Notes: generated from the sequence alone by a model not told the origin. 64,000 nucleotides of DNA from Achromobacter mucicolens (GCF_902859725.1 NZ_CADIJP010000002.1:124001-188000); one strand, 5' to 3'. Positions 45,564 through 58,657 are shown, counted from the first letter of the stretch. Numbers and translations: made by a program.

Positions 45564-47653
45564 TGCCGTTTTTCACGGGAGACACCCCCCAGGAGTTCCG
45601 CATCCGCCTGCGGCGCATCTATGTGCTGTACACGGCAGGCTTTGCGCTGATGATCCTGCTGATGGCGCTGGCCGAAATCCTGGGCATGCCGCGCAACTGG
45701 ATCGGCTATGTGTTCCTGCTGGTCACCGTCAGCCTGTACGCCGGCATCGGCATTGTCTGCCGCACGTCCGATCAGGTGGAGTACTACGTCGCCGGCAGGC
45801 GCGTGCCGGCCATCTACAACGGCATGGCGACCGCGGCGGACTGGATGTCGGTGGCGTCCTTCATCGGTGTGGCGGGCACGCTGTATCTGACCGGCTATGG
45901 CGGCCTGGCCTACATCATGGGCTGGACGGGCGGGTACGTGCTGGTGGCGATGCTGCTGGCGCCGTACCTGCGCCGCTTCGGCCAGTACACCATTCCCGAT
46001 TTCATGGGCGCGCGTTATGGCGGCAACCTTCCGCGCCTGGCCGGGGTCTTCTGCGCCGTTCTCTGCTCGTTCACGTATCTGGTCGCCCAGATCTACGGGG
46101 TGGGCATCATCACCACGCGGATGACGGGCATTTCATTCGAGCTGGGCATCTTCGTTGCGCTGGGCGGCATGCTGGTGTGTTCGTTTCTGGGGGGCATGCG
46201 CGCGGTCACGTGGACGCAGGTCGGGCAATACATCATCCTGGTCATTGCGTACCTCGTGCCGGTGATCTGGCTGTCGGTCAAGCACACCAACATGCCGTTG
46301 CCGCAACTGTCGGGCGGGGCCGTGCTGCAGCAGGTGACCGAAAAAGAGGTCTACCTGCAGAACGATCCGTCCGAGATCGAGGTGCGCACGATCTGGCAGC
46401 AGCGCGCCGACGAGATGGCGCGCCGCCTGCAGACGCTGCCCGAATCGTGGACGCTGGAAAAGGACAAGCTGCGCAGCCGGCTGGCCCAGTTGAACGCGGG
46501 CGACGCGCCCATGGTAGAGATCCGCTCGGCCGAACGCGAACTGGCCGCCTACCCGCCGACTGTCGACGATGCGCGCACCACGTGGTCGCAGGCCAAGGCG
46601 ACCTTCGAGGCCCGCGCCGCGCCGCCCACGCCGCATGCGGAACCGTTCCCGGCCAAGGACCCCGAGGAACGCAGCAACATGCGCATCAACTTCCTGGCGA
46701 TGGTGCTGTGCCTGATGCTGGGCACCGCCGGCATGCCGCACATCCTGATGCGCTCATACACCACGCCGTCCGTCATCGAGGCGCGCAAGTCGGTGTGCTG
46801 GTCGCTGCTGTTCATCCTGCTGCTGTACTTCATGGCGCCCGCGCTGGCGCTGCTGGTCAAGTTCGAGATCTATACCCAGGTCGTGGGCTCGAACTTCCTC
46901 AGCCTGCCCAACTGGGTGCACGCCTGGAGCGCGGTCGACACCAACCTGCTCGACGTCACCGACATCAACCGCGACGGCGTCGTGCAGCTGAGCGAAATCA
47001 GCATGGGCGCGGATGTGGTGGTGCTGGCCATGCCCGAAATCGGCGGCTTGCCCTACGTGATCTCCGGGCTGGTCGCGGCCGGCGGGCTGGCGGCCGCGCT
47101 GTCCACGGCCGACGGGTTGCTGCTGACGCTGTCCAACTCGCTTTCTCACGACATGTGGTACCGGGTCGTGTCGCCGCGCATGTCGGCCGCGCGCAGGGTG
47201 ATGGTGTCCAAGATCCTGCTGCTGGTGGTCGCGTTTGGCGCGGCCTGGGTCGCGGCCCGCAAGCCCGCGGACATCCTGTTCATGGTGTCGGCCGCGTTTT
47301 CGTTCGCGGCCTCGTCGTTCTTCCCGGCGCTCGTCATGGGGGTGTTCTGGCGGCGCGCCAATAAATGGGGCGCCACGCTGGGGATGGCCGCTGGCCTTGC
47401 CGTGACGTTTGCCTACATGACGCACACGCACCCGTGGCTGCGGGAATCGGTGCTCGGCATCGCGCGCACGCAGCCGGTGGACCTGTGGTGGGGCATCCAG
47501 CCCATCGCGGCGGGCGTATTCGGTGCGCCGGTGGCGTTCCTGACGATCGTGGTGGTGTCGCTGCTGACCCCGCCGCCCGACCGGGCCACGCTGGCGCTGG
47601 TCGATTACCTGCGCAATCCGGATGCGCGGCATCCGCAGCCGGACAACAGTTAG
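45563..47653 (+). CDS. Sodium:solute symporter large subunit, VC_2705 type
   Basis: 696 residues, SSS family, about 13 membrane helices (TSDQVEYYVAGRRVPAIYNG, GYGGLAYIMGWTGGYVLVAM, FMGARYGGNLPRLAG). Between the central helices lies an insert of about 130 residues (around 255-375), soluble and charged, which is characteristic of this subgroup. Relatives are tied to acetate or other short monocarboxylate uptake; the substrate here is inferred. It starts on the last base of the small-subunit stop, so the two are translationally coupled. Confidence 0.92.
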   Translation: MPFFTGDTPQEFRIRLRRIYVLYTAGFALMILLMALAEILGMPRNWIGYVFLLVTVSLYAGIGIVCRTSDQVEYYVAGRRVPAIYNGMATAADWMSVASFIGVAGTLYLTGYGGLAYIMGWTGGYVLVAMLLAPYLRRFGQYTIPDFMGARYGGNLPRLAGVFCAVLCSFTYLVAQIYGVGIITTRMTGISFELGIFVALGGMLVCSFLGGMRAVTWTQVGQYIILVIAYLVPVIWLSVKHTNMPLPQLSGGAVLQQVTEKEVYLQNDPSEIEVRTIWQQRADEMARRLQTLPESWTLEKDKLRSRLAQLNAGDAPMVEIRSAERELAAYPPTVDDARTTWSQAKATFEARAAPPTPHAEPFPAKDPEERSNMRINFLAMVLCLMLGTAGMPHILMRSYTTPSVIEARKSVCWSLLFILLLYFMAPALALLVKFEIYTQVVGSNFLSLPNWVHAWSAVDTNLLDVTDINRDGVVQLSEISMGADVVVLAMPEIGGLPYVISGLVAAGGLAAALSTADGLLLTLSNSLSHDMWYRVVSPRMSAARRVMVSKILLLVVAFGAAWVAARKPADILFMVSAAFSFAASSFFPALVMGVFWRRANKWGATLGMAAGLAVTFAYMTHTHPWLRESVLGIARTQPVDLWWGIQPIAAGVFGAPVAFLTIVVVSLLTPPPDRATLALVDYLRNPDARHPQPDNS

Positions 47654-47687
47654 GTGCGCGACGGGCCGCCCGGCGGAGCGAGCGTCG

Positions 47688-48013
47688 TCAATGCGAGACG
47701 GATTTGGAGAAGACGTTCATCACCACCACGCCGGCGATGATGAGGCCAATGCCGATAAGCGCGGGTGTGTCCAGGTGCTGCTTGAACAGCACCGCGCCCA
47801 CGATGGAGATCAGCACGATGCCGACGCCGGACCAGATCGCGTAGGCGATGCCCACAGGAATCTCGCGCAGCGTCAGCGACAGGAAGTAGAACGAAATCAG
47901 GTAGCCGAAGACGGTGATGACCGACGGCACGAGCCGCGTGAAACCTTCGGAGCCTTTGAGGGCGCTGGTGGCGAAGATCTCTGCGACGATCGCCACCGCC
48001 AGATAAAGCCACT

Positions 48014-48017
<4 letters not shown>
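47688..48017 (-). CDS. SMR-family multidrug efflux transporter (EmrE-like)
   Basis: 109 residues, four membrane helices. The essential acidic residue is E13 in VAEIFATSALK, matching E14 of EmrE, and GIAYAIWSGVGIV is the family's third helix. It works as an antiparallel dimer that exports cationic drugs against protons. The start overlaps the stop of the Smr-domain gene as ATGA. It is convergent with the symporter, 34 bp apart. Confidence 0.93.
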
Positions 48018-49646
<1,629 letters not shown>

Positions 49647-49661
49647 TTAGGGTAACGCCCA

Positions 49662-49669
49662 ATTATAAT
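49662..49669. promoter_or_regulatory. Shared -10 region of trxB and ftsK
   Basis: ATTATAAT contains TATAAT on the plus strand (49664-49669) and TATAAT on the minus strand (49662-49667). The minus-strand copy would start trxB with a leader of about 20 nt. The plus-strand copy overlaps the ATG at 49668, so if used, transcription would begin near the second ATG at 49677. No good -35 is visible in either direction. Confidence 0.35.
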
Positions 49670-52058
49670 GAGCCGCATGCCGCGTATCTCGACTGCTTCT
49701 CCGCGCGCCTCGCGCAACACCCGCAACGGACCCTCGCCGCTGCAAACGCGCATTTCCGCGTTGCTGCGTGAAGCCCGCTGGATCCTCTTTGCCGCCCTGG
49801 CGGCCTGGCTTACCCTGGTGCTCGCCACCTGGAGCGCGTCCGACCCTGGCTGGTCGCACTCGGTTCCGGGCGATGTCGTGCGCAACCAGGGCGGACGCCT
49901 GGGCGCCTACCTGGCGGACATCCTCCTCTATCTCTTTGGTTTCTCCGCCTGGTGGTGGGTCGTCCTGCTGCTGCATCGCGTGCGGGCTGGCTACCGGCGC
50001 CTGGCCGCGCAGTTGCGCGTGGCCAACAGCAAGCAACCCGAAGTGCTGCCGCGCGTCCACTGGGAAGAGGGCATTGGCTTTTTTCTGCTGATGATGGGCT
50101 CGCTGGGCATGGAAGCCCTGCGCCTGGCCAGCCGCGGCACGCATCTGCCCGGCGCGTCGGAAACGGCAAGCGGCGCGGGCGGCGTCATCGGCCAGATGCT
50201 GGCGGACCTCATCGGCAGCAGCATCGGCTTTACCGGCGCCACGCTGGCTTTCCTGGTCATGCTGGCCATCGGACTCAGTCTGTTCTTCTCGTTTTCGTGG
50301 CTGGCGGTCGCCGAGCGCGTCGGTTCCTGGCTGGAGGGCCTGGTCCGCAAGATGCGCAATTCCTACACCGCGCGCCAGGACCGCAAGGTCGGCGAAGTCG
50401 CCAAGGCCGTGCGCACCGAACAGGTGGTGGCCAAGCAGGAAAAACTGGTGCACGAGCAGCCGGTCCGCATCGAACCGGCCATCACCGTGGTGCCCAAGTC
50501 CGAGCGCGTCGAAAAGGAAAAGCAGCAATCGCTGTTCTTCCCGCCCACCGGCGGCGCCGAAGGCGATCTGCCCACCCTTGGCCTGCTTGACCCGCCCCTG
50601 AACAACCAGGAAACCGTGTCGGCCGAGACCATCGAATTCACCTCGCGCCTGATCGAAAAGAAGCTGGCCGACTTTGGCGTGTCGGTCACCGTGGTCGCGG
50701 CGCAGGCCGGCCCCGTCATCACCCGCTACGAAATCGAGCCGGCCACCGGCGTGAAGGGCAGCCAGATCGTCAACCTGGCCAAGGACCTGGCGCGCGCGCT
50801 CAGCCTGGTCAGCATCCGGGTGGTCGAAACCATTCCGGGCAAGAACCTGATGGGGCTGGAGCTGCCCAACCCGCGCCGCCAGATGGTGCGCCTGTCCGAA
50901 ATCCTGGGTTCGCAGACCTACCACGCCAGCCATTCGGTCGTGACCATGGCGCTGGGCAAGGACATCGCCGGCAACCCGGTGGTGGCCGACCTGGCCAAGA
51001 TGCCCCACCTGCTGGTGGCGGGCACCACCGGTTCGGGCAAGTCGGTCGGGATCAACGCCATGATCCTGTCGCTGCTCTACAAGGCCGACGCCTCGCACAC
51101 CCGCCTGATCCTGATCGACCCCAAGATGCTCGAGATGAGCGTCTATGAAGGCATCCCGCATCTGCTGGCGCCGGTGGTCACCGACATGCGCCAGGCGTCC
51201 AACGCGCTGAACTGGTGCGTGGGCGAAATGGAAAAGCGCTATCGCCTCATGAGCAAGATGGGCGTGCGCAACCTGGCTGGCTACAACACCAAGATCCGCG
51301 ACGCGATCAAGCGCGAGGAACCGATCCCCAATCCGTTCTCGCTCACGCCGGACCAGCCCGAGCCGCTGTCGCCGCTGCCCACCATCGTGGTTGTCATCGA
51401 CGAGCTGGCCGACCTGATGATGGTCGTGGGCAAGAAGATCGAAGAACTCATCGCCCGGCTGGCGCAGAAGGCGCGGGCGGCGGGCATCCACCTCATCCTG
51501 GCCACGCAGCGCCCCAGCGTGGACGTGATTACCGGCCTCATCAAGGCCAACATCCCGACGCGCATCGCGTTCCAGGTGTCGTCCAAGATCGACTCGCGCA
51601 CCATTCTTGACCAGATGGGCGCGGAAACGCTGCTCGGTCAGGGCGACATGCTCTACATGCCGCCCGGCACTGGCCTGCCGGTGCGCGTGCACGGGGCGTT
51701 CTGCAGCGACGACGAAGTCCATCGCGTGGTCGAAAGCCTGAAGTCGCAGGGCGAACCCAATTACGTCGAGGGCCTCCTGGAAGGCGGCCTGGACGGCGAC
51801 GGCGCCGAGGGCGCCAGTAGCGTCACGGGCATCGGCGGGGACGCGGAATCCGACCCGATGTACGACCAGGCTTGCGAAGTCGTGCTCAAGCACCGCCGCG
51901 CGTCCATTTCGCTGGTGCAGCGTCATCTGCGGATTGGTTACAACCGTGCGGCCCGGTTACTCGAGCAGATGGAGCAATCGGGTATGGTGTCGGCGATGCA
52001 ATCCAACGGGAACCGCGAGATCCTGGTTCCCGCAGCCGCCGCACGAGAGGAAGCATGA
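49668..52058 (+). CDS. ftsK: DNA translocase FtsK
   Basis: 796 residues. Four membrane helices in the first 220 residues, a short linker, then the RecA-type motor with Walker A GTTGSGKS at 452-459 and Walker [14 protein letters not shown], and a C-terminal winged-helix gamma domain ([22 protein letters not shown]) that reads KOPS. It pumps DNA at the septum and activates XerCD at dif. The linker is far shorter than that of E. coli FtsK (1329 residues). Start could also be the ATG at 49677 (MPRISTAS). Stop overlaps the lolA start. Confidence 0.96.
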   Translation: MSRMPRISTASPRASRNTRNGPSPLQTRISALLREARWILFAALAAWLTLVLATWSASDPGWSHSVPGDVVRNQGGRLGAYLADILLYLFGFSAWWWVVLLLHRVRAGYRRLAAQLRVANSKQPEVLPRVHWEEGIGFFLLMMGSLGMEALRLASRGTHLPGASETASGAGGVIGQMLADLIGSSIGFTGATLAFLVMLAIGLSLFFSFSWLAVAERVGSWLEGLVRKMRNSYTARQDRKVGEVAKAVRTEQVVAKQEKLVHEQPVRIEPAITVVPKSERVEKEKQQSLFFPPTGGAEGDLPTLGLLDPPLNNQETVSAETIEFTSRLIEKKLADFGVSVTVVAAQAGPVITRYEIEPATGVKGSQIVNLAKDLARALSLVSIRVVETIPGKNLMGLELPNPRRQMVRLSEILGSQTYHASHSVVTMALGKDIAGNPVVADLAKMPHLLVAGTTGSGKSVGINAMILSLLYKADASHTRLILIDPKMLEMSVYEGIPHLLAPVVTDMRQASNALNWCVGEMEKRYRLMSKMGVRNLAGYNTKIRDAIKREEPIPNPFSLTPDQPEPLSPLPTIVVVIDELADLMMVVGKKIEELIARLAQKARAAGIHLILATQRPSVDVITGLIKANIPTRIAFQVSSKIDSRTILDQMGAETLLGQGDMLYMPPGTGLPVRVHGAFCSDDEVHRVVESLKSQGEPNYVEGLLEGGLDGDGAEGASSVTGIGGDAESDPMYDQACEVVLKHRRASISLVQRHLRIGYNRAARLLEQMEQSGMVSAMQSNGNREILVPAAAAREEA

Positions 52059-52693
52059 TGAAGACGTTTCAACGCCTGGCCGCCGTTGCGGTTCTGGGCC
52101 TGACTTCGGCCCTGGTCCCCGCCCTGGCGTTGGCCGCCAGCGCGCAAGAGCAATTGCGCGCCTTCGTGGCCTCGGTCACGTCGGCCACCGGGTCTTTTTC
52201 GCAGTACACCGTCAACGACCAGGGCCGCACCCAGCCCGCGCAGACCGGCGTGTTCTCGTTCCAGCGCCCCGGCAAATTCAAGTGGGCCGTGCAAAAGCCC
52301 TACGAGCAGCTGGTCATTTCCGACGGCCGCCAGGTCTTCCAGTTCGACCCCGATCTGGCTCAGGTCACCGAGCGCAAGGTCGACGCCGCCATCGGCACGT
52401 CGCCCGCGGCCATTCTTTTCGGCTCGGGCTCGCTGGAACAGTCCTTCGACGTCAGCGCGCTGCCGGCCAAGGATGGCGTCGACTGGCTGCGCGCCAAGCC
52501 GCGCACGGCCGACGCCGGTTTCTCGCGCGTGGACATCGGCATGAAGAACAACCTGCCGGTGCGCGTGGAATTGCTGGACTCGTTCGGCCAGACCACCCGC
52601 GTCGACCTGTCGGCCATCCAGCCCAACCCGCAACTGCCCGCCAAGGAATTCCAGTTCACCGCGCCCAAGGGCGTGGATGTGGTGAAGATGTAG
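52055..52693 (+). CDS. lolA: Outer membrane lipoprotein carrier protein LolA
   Basis: 212 residues, periplasmic. Signal peptide to about ALALAAS, then the LolA fold ([41 protein letters not shown], and a [10 protein letters not shown]-like loop). It carries lipoproteins from LolCDE to LolB. The start ATGATG overlaps the ftsK stop; GAGAGGAAG is the ribosome site. ftsK-lolA is the conserved pair, but the usual next gene, rarA, is 11 kb away. Confidence 0.96.
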   Translation: MMKTFQRLAAVAVLGLTSALVPALALAASAQEQLRAFVASVTSATGSFSQYTVNDQGRTQPAQTGVFSFQRPGKFKWAVQKPYEQLVISDGRQVFQFDPDLAQVTERKVDAAIGTSPAAILFGSGSLEQSFDVSALPAKDGVDWLRAKPRTADAGFSRVDIGMKNNLPVRVELLDSFGQTTRVDLSAIQPNPQLPAKEFQFTAPKGVDVVKM

Positions 52694-52715
52694 CGGCGGA
52701 GTTGGCCCAATGCAG

Positions 52716-52745
52716 AATGCCCGGGAAACCGGGCATTTTTTATTT
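52716..52745 (+). terminator. Terminator after lolA
   Basis: AATGCCCGG-GAAA-CCGGGCATT followed by TTTTATTTT; 9-bp stem with a stable GAAA loop. Confidence 0.92.
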
Positions 52746-52781
52746 TGCATGCCGGTCTGGCGGTAGCCGCGCATTGAACCC

Positions 52782-52931
52782 GGTGTCTGACACCCGTGTG
52801 AGACGGTCGTCAGCTTGAGCCGGCGCCGCAAGGGTGTCAGACACCTTCCGCGGCGTGGGGGCCGCCCCGCCGCCGGGCCGCCCCAAGGCGGGGCAGCCCC
52901 CTCGGGGGGCAGCTAGCCCGCGTTAGCGGGC
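52782..52931. repeat. Intergenic inverted-repeat element at the lolA/ridA boundary
   Basis: Two 13-bp palindromes, GGTGTCTGACACC (52782-52794) and GGTGTCAGACACC (52833-52845), 51 bp apart, are followed by GC-rich inverted repeats including CCCCGCC/GGCGGGG, AGCCCCCTCGGGGGGC and GCCCGC-GTTA-GCGGGC (52916-52931). The last hairpin overlaps the ridA stop codon and may end that transcript. The pattern resembles the dispersed intergenic elements of Bordetella and Achromobacter; this is from memory of such genomes, not from a search. Confidence 0.7.
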
Positions 52932-53350
52932 GCGGCGTGGGGGCGCTTATACGCCACGCAATCGACTTCCACTTTTGCATCCACCACCAAACTCGACTGC
53001 ACGCAGGCACGCGCCGGCGGATTTGCGCCGAAGTACTCCTTGAACACCTTGTTGAACGACGCAAAGTCACGCGCGTCATCCAGCCAGACGCCGCACCGCA
53101 CGACGTGCTCGGGGCCGTAGCCGGCTTCCTGCAGGATGGCCAGCACCTGCTGGATGGCCTTGTGGCTTTGCGTCACGATGCCGCCTTCGATGACCTCGCC
53201 GTTTTCCATCGGCACCTGGCCGGAAACATACAGCCAGCCATCGGCGGCGACCGCGCGGGCGAAGGGCATGTGCGAGCCGCCCTGGCCGGTGCCGCCGGCC
53301 ACGCCGTAGCGGGTGATGCCGTTGTTGTCGGCAGTGGGGGTAGCGTTCAT
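52913..53350 (-). CDS. RidA-family enamine/imine deaminase
   Basis: 145 residues, YjgF/YER057c/UK114 fold. The catalytic arginine lies in PPARACVQSSLVVDAKVEVDCVAY (the PARAC motif); GSHMPFARAVAADGWLYVSGQ opens the family core. RidA proteins hydrolyse reactive enamines/imines such as 2-aminoacrylate made by PLP dehydratases. The last gene of the D-amino-acid cluster; the DSD1-type dehydratase upstream would make such intermediates. The final residues (PHAAPANAG) are encoded by the GC-rich repeat and look unlike the family's normal end. Start at ATG 53350, GGAG 8 nt upstream. Confidence 0.9.
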   Translation of the reverse strand: MNATPTADNNGITRYGVAGGTGQGGSHMPFARAVAADGWLYVSGQVPMENGEVIEGGIVTQSHKAIQQVLAILQEAGYGPEHVVRCGVWLDDARDFASFNKVFKEYFGANPPARACVQSSLVVDAKVEVDCVAYKRPHAAPANAG

Positions 53351-53385
53351 GAAGGATTCTCCTTGAAGTGGTCCGGGGGCGGCCG

Positions 53386-54858
53386 CTACGACGCAGCCGG
53401 AATGGCGGGATAGGACGCGCGCAGGTCGCCGCTGCGCGGCAGCCAGCGGCCGGCGCGCTCGCCGGTGGCCTGGCCCTTGCGGTACGACAGGACGCCATTG
53501 ACCCAAACGGCCTCGATGCCCGCTGCGGTCTGCACGGGTGCGGCAAAGGTCGCGCGGTCAATGACGGTATCGGGGTTGAACAGCACCAGATCCGCGTGGT
53601 GGCCCTCGCGCACGAAACCGCGCTCGGCCAGGCCGAAGCGCGCGGCGGACAGCCCCGTCATCTTGTGCACGGCTTGCGCCAGCGGAAGCAGGCCCACGTC
53701 CCGGCTGTAATGGCCCAGCACGCGCGGAAAGGCGCCCCACAGCCGCGGATGCGGCATGGGATCGTTGGGCAGTCCGTCCGACCCCACCATCGTGAGCCGG
53801 TGCGACAGCACGCGGCGCACGTCGTCCTCGTGCATGTTGTGATACACCGCGCCGGCTGGTTGCAGCCGTTTGGCGGCCTCCAGCAGCGTGACGCCCCAGT
53901 CCGCCGCGATGGCGGCCAGCTTGCGGCGCGCCTGTTCCGGATGCGGCTCGGACCAGGTGATGTCGATATCGAATTCGTCCGTGACCTGCTTCAGATCCAG
54001 CGTCGACGAACTGGCGGAATACGGATAGCAGTCGCAGCCCACATGCTGCATGCGTCCCGCGTTTTCCAGCGCGAACAGCACCTCTTTCGTGCGGCCCCAG
54101 TTGCCGGCGCCTGCGCACTTCAGGTGCGACACCACCACCGGCACGCGCGCGTGCAGGCCGATGTCGAAGGCCTCCTGCATGGCTTCCAGGATGGCGGCGA
54201 ATTCCGAACGCAGGTGAGTCGTGTACAGCCCGCCGAATTCGTCCAGCGCCTCGGCCAGCAGTTTGACCTCGGCCGTGTCCGCTTCGAACGCCGAGGCATA
54301 GGCCAGGCCGGTGCTCAGGCCGATCGCGCCGTGCGCCAGGGCGTCGCGCAGTTGGGCGCGCATTGCCAGCACCTCGTCGCGTGTCGCGGCGCGGTCCAGC
54401 CGGTCCATGTGGTTGCTGCGCAAGGCCGTATGCCCCACCAGGGCGGCGACGTTCACGGCAGGCCGCGCGGCTTCGATTGCGCGGGTGTAGTCGGCAAAGG
54501 TGGCGTAGCGGAAGTCCTCGCGCTTGCCCAGCAGGTTCATCGGATCGGGCGGCTCGCCGCGCAGTGTGACCGGCGAGGCGCTGATGCCGCAATTGCCCAC
54601 CACGACGGTCGTCACGCCCTGCGACAGCTTGGGCAGCATGTCCGGCGTGCGGATGACGTTGGTGTCGTCGTGGGTGTGGACGTCGATGAAGCCGGGGGCC
54701 AGCGCGAGATCGGTGCCGTCGATGAGCTGGCGCGCCGGCGCGCCGGGCAGCTCGCCGATCGCGGCAATGCGGCCGCCGTCCAGCGCCACGCTGGCGCGGT
54801 ATTCGGGGCCGCCGGAGCCGTCCAGGATCCGGACGTTGCCAATAAGGGTGTCGTACAT
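53386..54858 (-). CDS. N-acyl-D-amino-acid deacylase (D-aminoacylase)
   Basis: 490 residues, amidohydrolase superfamily. Metal motif DVHTHDD with H61 and H63, the characteristic cysteine C90 in VVVGNCGIS, further histidines in YTTHLRSE and VVVSHLK, and a late MVGSDGLPND aspartate. It removes the acyl group from N-acyl-D-amino acids (D-Glu, D-Asp or neutral types cannot be told apart). Cytoplasmic, no signal peptide. It lies 35 bp upstream of ridA and 13 bp after the RpiR gene in one operon. Confidence 0.92.
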   Translation of the reverse strand: MYDTLIGNVRILDGSGGPEYRASVALDGGRIAAIGELPGAPARQLIDGTDLALAPGFIDVHTHDDTNVIRTPDMLPKLSQGVTTVVVGNCGISASPVTLRGEPPDPMNLLGKREDFRYATFADYTRAIEAARPAVNVAALVGHTALRSNHMDRLDRAATRDEVLAMRAQLRDALAHGAIGLSTGLAYASAFEADTAEVKLLAEALDEFGGLYTTHLRSEFAAILEAMQEAFDIGLHARVPVVVSHLKCAGAGNWGRTKEVLFALENAGRMQHVGCDCYPYSASSSTLDLKQVTDEFDIDITWSEPHPEQARRKLAAIAADWGVTLLEAAKRLQPAGAVYHNMHEDDVRRVLSHRLTMVGSDGLPNDPMPHPRLWGAFPRVLGHYSRDVGLLPLAQAVHKMTGLSAARFGLAERGFVREGHHADLVLFNPDTVIDRATFAAPVQTAAGIEAVWVNGVLSYRKGQATGERAGRWLPRSGDLRASYPAIPAAS

Positions 54859-54871
54859 CGTGGTTTCCCGA

Positions 54872-55744
54872 TCAATCGCCCAGCGGCAGGCGGTTCGGCC
54901 CGCCGCGGTGTTCGTCCAGCGCCAGCTTGATGCGGCGCAGGCGTTCGCGGTTTTCTTCCTGGTTCAGCATGGCCAGTTCGGTCGACAGCAGGTCGATGGC
55001 CAGCATCATCGCGTAGCGCGAGGCCGAAGGCTTGTAGATGAAGTCGGTCTCGTCGGTGCGGATGGGCAGCACCACGTCGGCCAGCTTCGCCAGTTCAGAC
55101 GACGCGTCGGTGATGGCGACGATGCGCGCGCGGTATTGCTTCACGATGCGCGCGGCGCCGACGATTTCGGGCGTCAGGCCCGATGCCGACAGCACCAGCA
55201 CGGCGTCGCGCTCGTCAAGCGTGGCCGCCACCATGCGCAGCAGCACGGCGTCGCTGTAGACCGCGATGGGATAGCCCAGCCGCACCAGGCGCGACTGTAC
55301 TTCCTGCGCCAGCACCGCCGACGCGCCGCCCATGCCGAAGACGTAGATCATGCGCGCGCCGTCCACGATGGACGCGGCGGCTTCGAACAGCGGCTCGGTG
55401 AACGTCGGCAGATGCGCGCGCAGGGTGCTCTCGATGTCGGCGTAGATGCGCGCGTAGAACGTGCTTTCCTCGGCCGGGGCGCTGGGGTCCAGGAAGCGGC
55501 TGCCCACTGTGCTGGCCTGCGCCAGCTTCATCTTCAGGTCGCGCGTGTCGTCGCAGCCGACGGTGCGCGCAAACCGCGAGATGGTGGCGATGCTGACGCC
55601 GGCCTTGGCGGCAAGCTGGTCCACCGTGGCGCTGGCGCTCCAGATGATGTCGTCCAGGATGGCGTCGGCAACCTTGCGTTCTGTCACGCTCAATGCGTCC
55701 CGCCGACTGCGTATCTGGAAGACGATGTCGCGGATGATGTTCAT
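54872..55744 (-). CDS. MurR/RpiR-family transcriptional regulator
   Basis: 290 residues. The N-terminal HTH_6 domain (LSVTERKVADAILDD, AAKAGVSIATISRFARTVGC) is followed by a SIS sugar-phosphate-type domain (YVFGMGGASAVLAQEVQ, VLVLSASGLTPEIVGAARIVK). Members often regulate amino-sugar or D-amino-acid catabolism; several sit beside D-aminoacylase genes. It lies inside the cluster it probably controls. The ATG at 55744 has AGGAA upstream; an in-frame ATG at 55777 overlapping the ATPase stop is an alternative. Confidence 0.92.
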   Translation of the reverse strand: MNIIRDIVFQIRSRRDALSVTERKVADAILDDIIWSASATVDQLAAKAGVSIATISRFARTVGCDDTRDLKMKLAQASTVGSRFLDPSAPAEESTFYARIYADIESTLRAHLPTFTEPLFEAAASIVDGARMIYVFGMGGASAVLAQEVQSRLVRLGYPIAVYSDAVLLRMVAATLDERDAVLVLSASGLTPEIVGAARIVKQYRARIVAITDASSELAKLADVVLPIRTDETDFIYKPSASRYAMMLAIDLLSTELAMLNQEENRERLRRIKLALDEHRGGPNRLPLGD

Positions 55745-55773
55745 GTGTGGTTCCTGGATCAATTCGGGCGGAC

Positions 55774-56768
55774 TCATGCCGAGAGCGCGGGATCGTCGAG
55801 GCGGATGCAGGACACGTAGTGGTCCGCGCTCACGCCGACGGCCGGCGGCACCGCCGCCGCACAGGCGTCGATGGCATGGGGGCAGCGCGTGCGGAACACG
55901 CAGCCGGAAGGCGGGTTGACCGGGCTCGGGATGTCGCCCTTCAGGAGGATACGCGAACGCGGGGCACGCGGATCCGGCACGGGGGCGGCGGACAGCAGCG
56001 CGCGGGTGTAGGGATGGCGGGGGCGCGCATAGACCTCGCTGGTCGGCCCGCGCTCCATGACGCGGCCCAGGTACATCACCACGACGTCGTCGCACAGGTA
56101 ATCCACCACCGCCAGGTCGTGGGCGACGAAGAGCATGGTCAGGCCCAGGTCGCGCTGCAGGTCCTGCAGCAGGTTCAGCACCTGCGCCTGCACCGAGACG
56201 TCCAGCGCGGATACGGGCTCGTCGGCCACGATGAAATCCGGCTCCACCGCCAGCGCGCGCGCAATGCCGATGCGCTGACGTTGCCCGCCGGAGAACTCAT
56301 GCGGATAGCGGCGGCTGTGGTCCGCGTTCAGGCCGACGCGTTCGAGCAATTCGCCGATCCGCTCGGCGCGGCGGTGCTGCGCCAGCTTGTGGGTGTCCAG
56401 GGCTTCGCCCAGGATCTCGGCCACCGTCATGCGCGGGTTGAGACTGGCGTACGGGTCCTGGAACACGATCTGCATGCGGCGGCGCCACGGCAGCATCTGA
56501 TTTTCATTGAGCGTCGTGATGTCCTGCCCGTCGAACACGATGCGTCCGGCGGTGGGCGCGAACAGGCGCAGCAGGGCGCGGCCGGTCGTGGTCTTGCCCG
56601 AACCGGATTCGCCGACCAGGCCCACGATGGTGTTGCGCGGCACGTCGAAGCTCACGCCGTCCACGGCGCGCACGACAGGGGCGTTGCGCGCCTGCGAGGT
56701 CGGAAAATGGACCTTCAGGTCGTCGATGCGCACCAGCGGCGCGGCGGCGCGGGGAGTGGATGGGATCG

Positions 56769-56772
<4 letters not shown>
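55774..56772 (-). CDS. Peptide-type ABC transporter ATPase (DppF/OppF-like)
   Basis: 332 residues. Walker [10 protein letters not shown]-loop, signature [15 protein letters not shown] and Walker [15 protein letters not shown] in order, then the C-terminal oligopeptide domain [17 protein letters not shown] with a Cys-containing end ([15 protein letters not shown]). Cytoplasmic energy subunit of the importer. Its ATG overlaps the stop of the partner ATPase (ATGA). Confidence 0.95.
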
Positions 56773-57776
<1,004 letters not shown>

Positions 57777-57778
57777 GT

Positions 57779-58648
57779 TTACAGCTCCTTGCGCAGGCGC
57801 GGATCGAGGACGTCGCGCAGGCCGTCGCCCACCAGTTGCAGCGACAGCACGGACAGCACGATGGCGATGCCGGGAAAGATCATGATCCAGTCCGCCGACC
57901 CCATGTACTGCTGGCCGGCGTTGATCATGGTGCCCCAGGTCGGGATGTCGGGCGACACGCCCACGCCCAGGAACGACAGGCCCGCCTCGGCCAGGATGGC
58001 GTACGCGAAGATGAACGTGCCCTGCACCAGGATGGGCGACACCAGGTTGCGCAGCACATGCACGGTGACGATGCGCCAGGTGGGCACGCCCAGCGCGCGG
58101 GCGGCTTCCACGAAGGGCAGTTCGCGGATCACCAGCGTCGAGGCCCGCACGATGCGGGCAAGGCGCGGCGTGTACACGATGCCCAGCGCGATCACCACGT
58201 TGACCAGCGACGGGCCCAGCGCGGCCACCAGCGAAATGGCCAGCAGGATGTCGGGGAACGCCATCATCGCGTCGATCAGCCGCGACACGAACTTGTCGGC
58301 CGTGCGGAAGAACCCCGCGACCAGCCCCAGCGCAATGCCCAGCACGCTGGACAGGATGACCACGGAAAAGCCGACCATCAGCGACAGCCGTCCGCCGTGG
58401 ATGACGCGGCTGAAAACGTCGCGGCCGAAGTCGTCGGTGCCGAACCAGTGCGCGGCGCCCGGCGCCTTCAGGCGGTTCATGATGGACAGCTTGAAGGGGT
58501 CGTAGGGGCTGATCCACGGCGCCAGCAGCGCGGCGGCCGCCAGCACCACGATCACGATGAGGCTGATCAGCACTGTCTTGCGCGCCACCAGCAGGCGCAG
58601 GACCTGCCAGCGGTCCGCGCCGGGATTCATGGAAGTTGCAGTCGTCAT
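57779..58648 (-). CDS. Peptide-type ABC transporter permease (DppC-like)
   Basis: 289 residues, six membrane helices. It has the OppC_N start and the EAA-type loop VEAARALGVPTWRIVTVHVLRN characteristic of the inner-membrane permeases. A start at ATG 58648 is used; an ATG 18 nt later is possible. It lies 9 bp after the DppB-like gene. Confidence 0.94.
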   Translation of the reverse strand: MTTATSMNPGADRWQVLRLLVARKTVLISLIVIVVLAAAALLAPWISPYDPFKLSIMNRLKAPGAAHWFGTDDFGRDVFSRVIHGGRLSLMVGFSVVILSSVLGIALGLVAGFFRTADKFVSRLIDAMMAFPDILLAISLVAALGPSLVNVVIALGIVYTPRLARIVRASTLVIRELPFVEAARALGVPTWRIVTVHVLRNLVSPILVQGTFIFAYAILAEAGLSFLGVGVSPDIPTWGTMINAGQQYMGSADWIMIFPGIAIVLSVLSLQLVGDGLRDVLDPRLRKEL

Positions 58649-58657
58649 GTCGATGGC

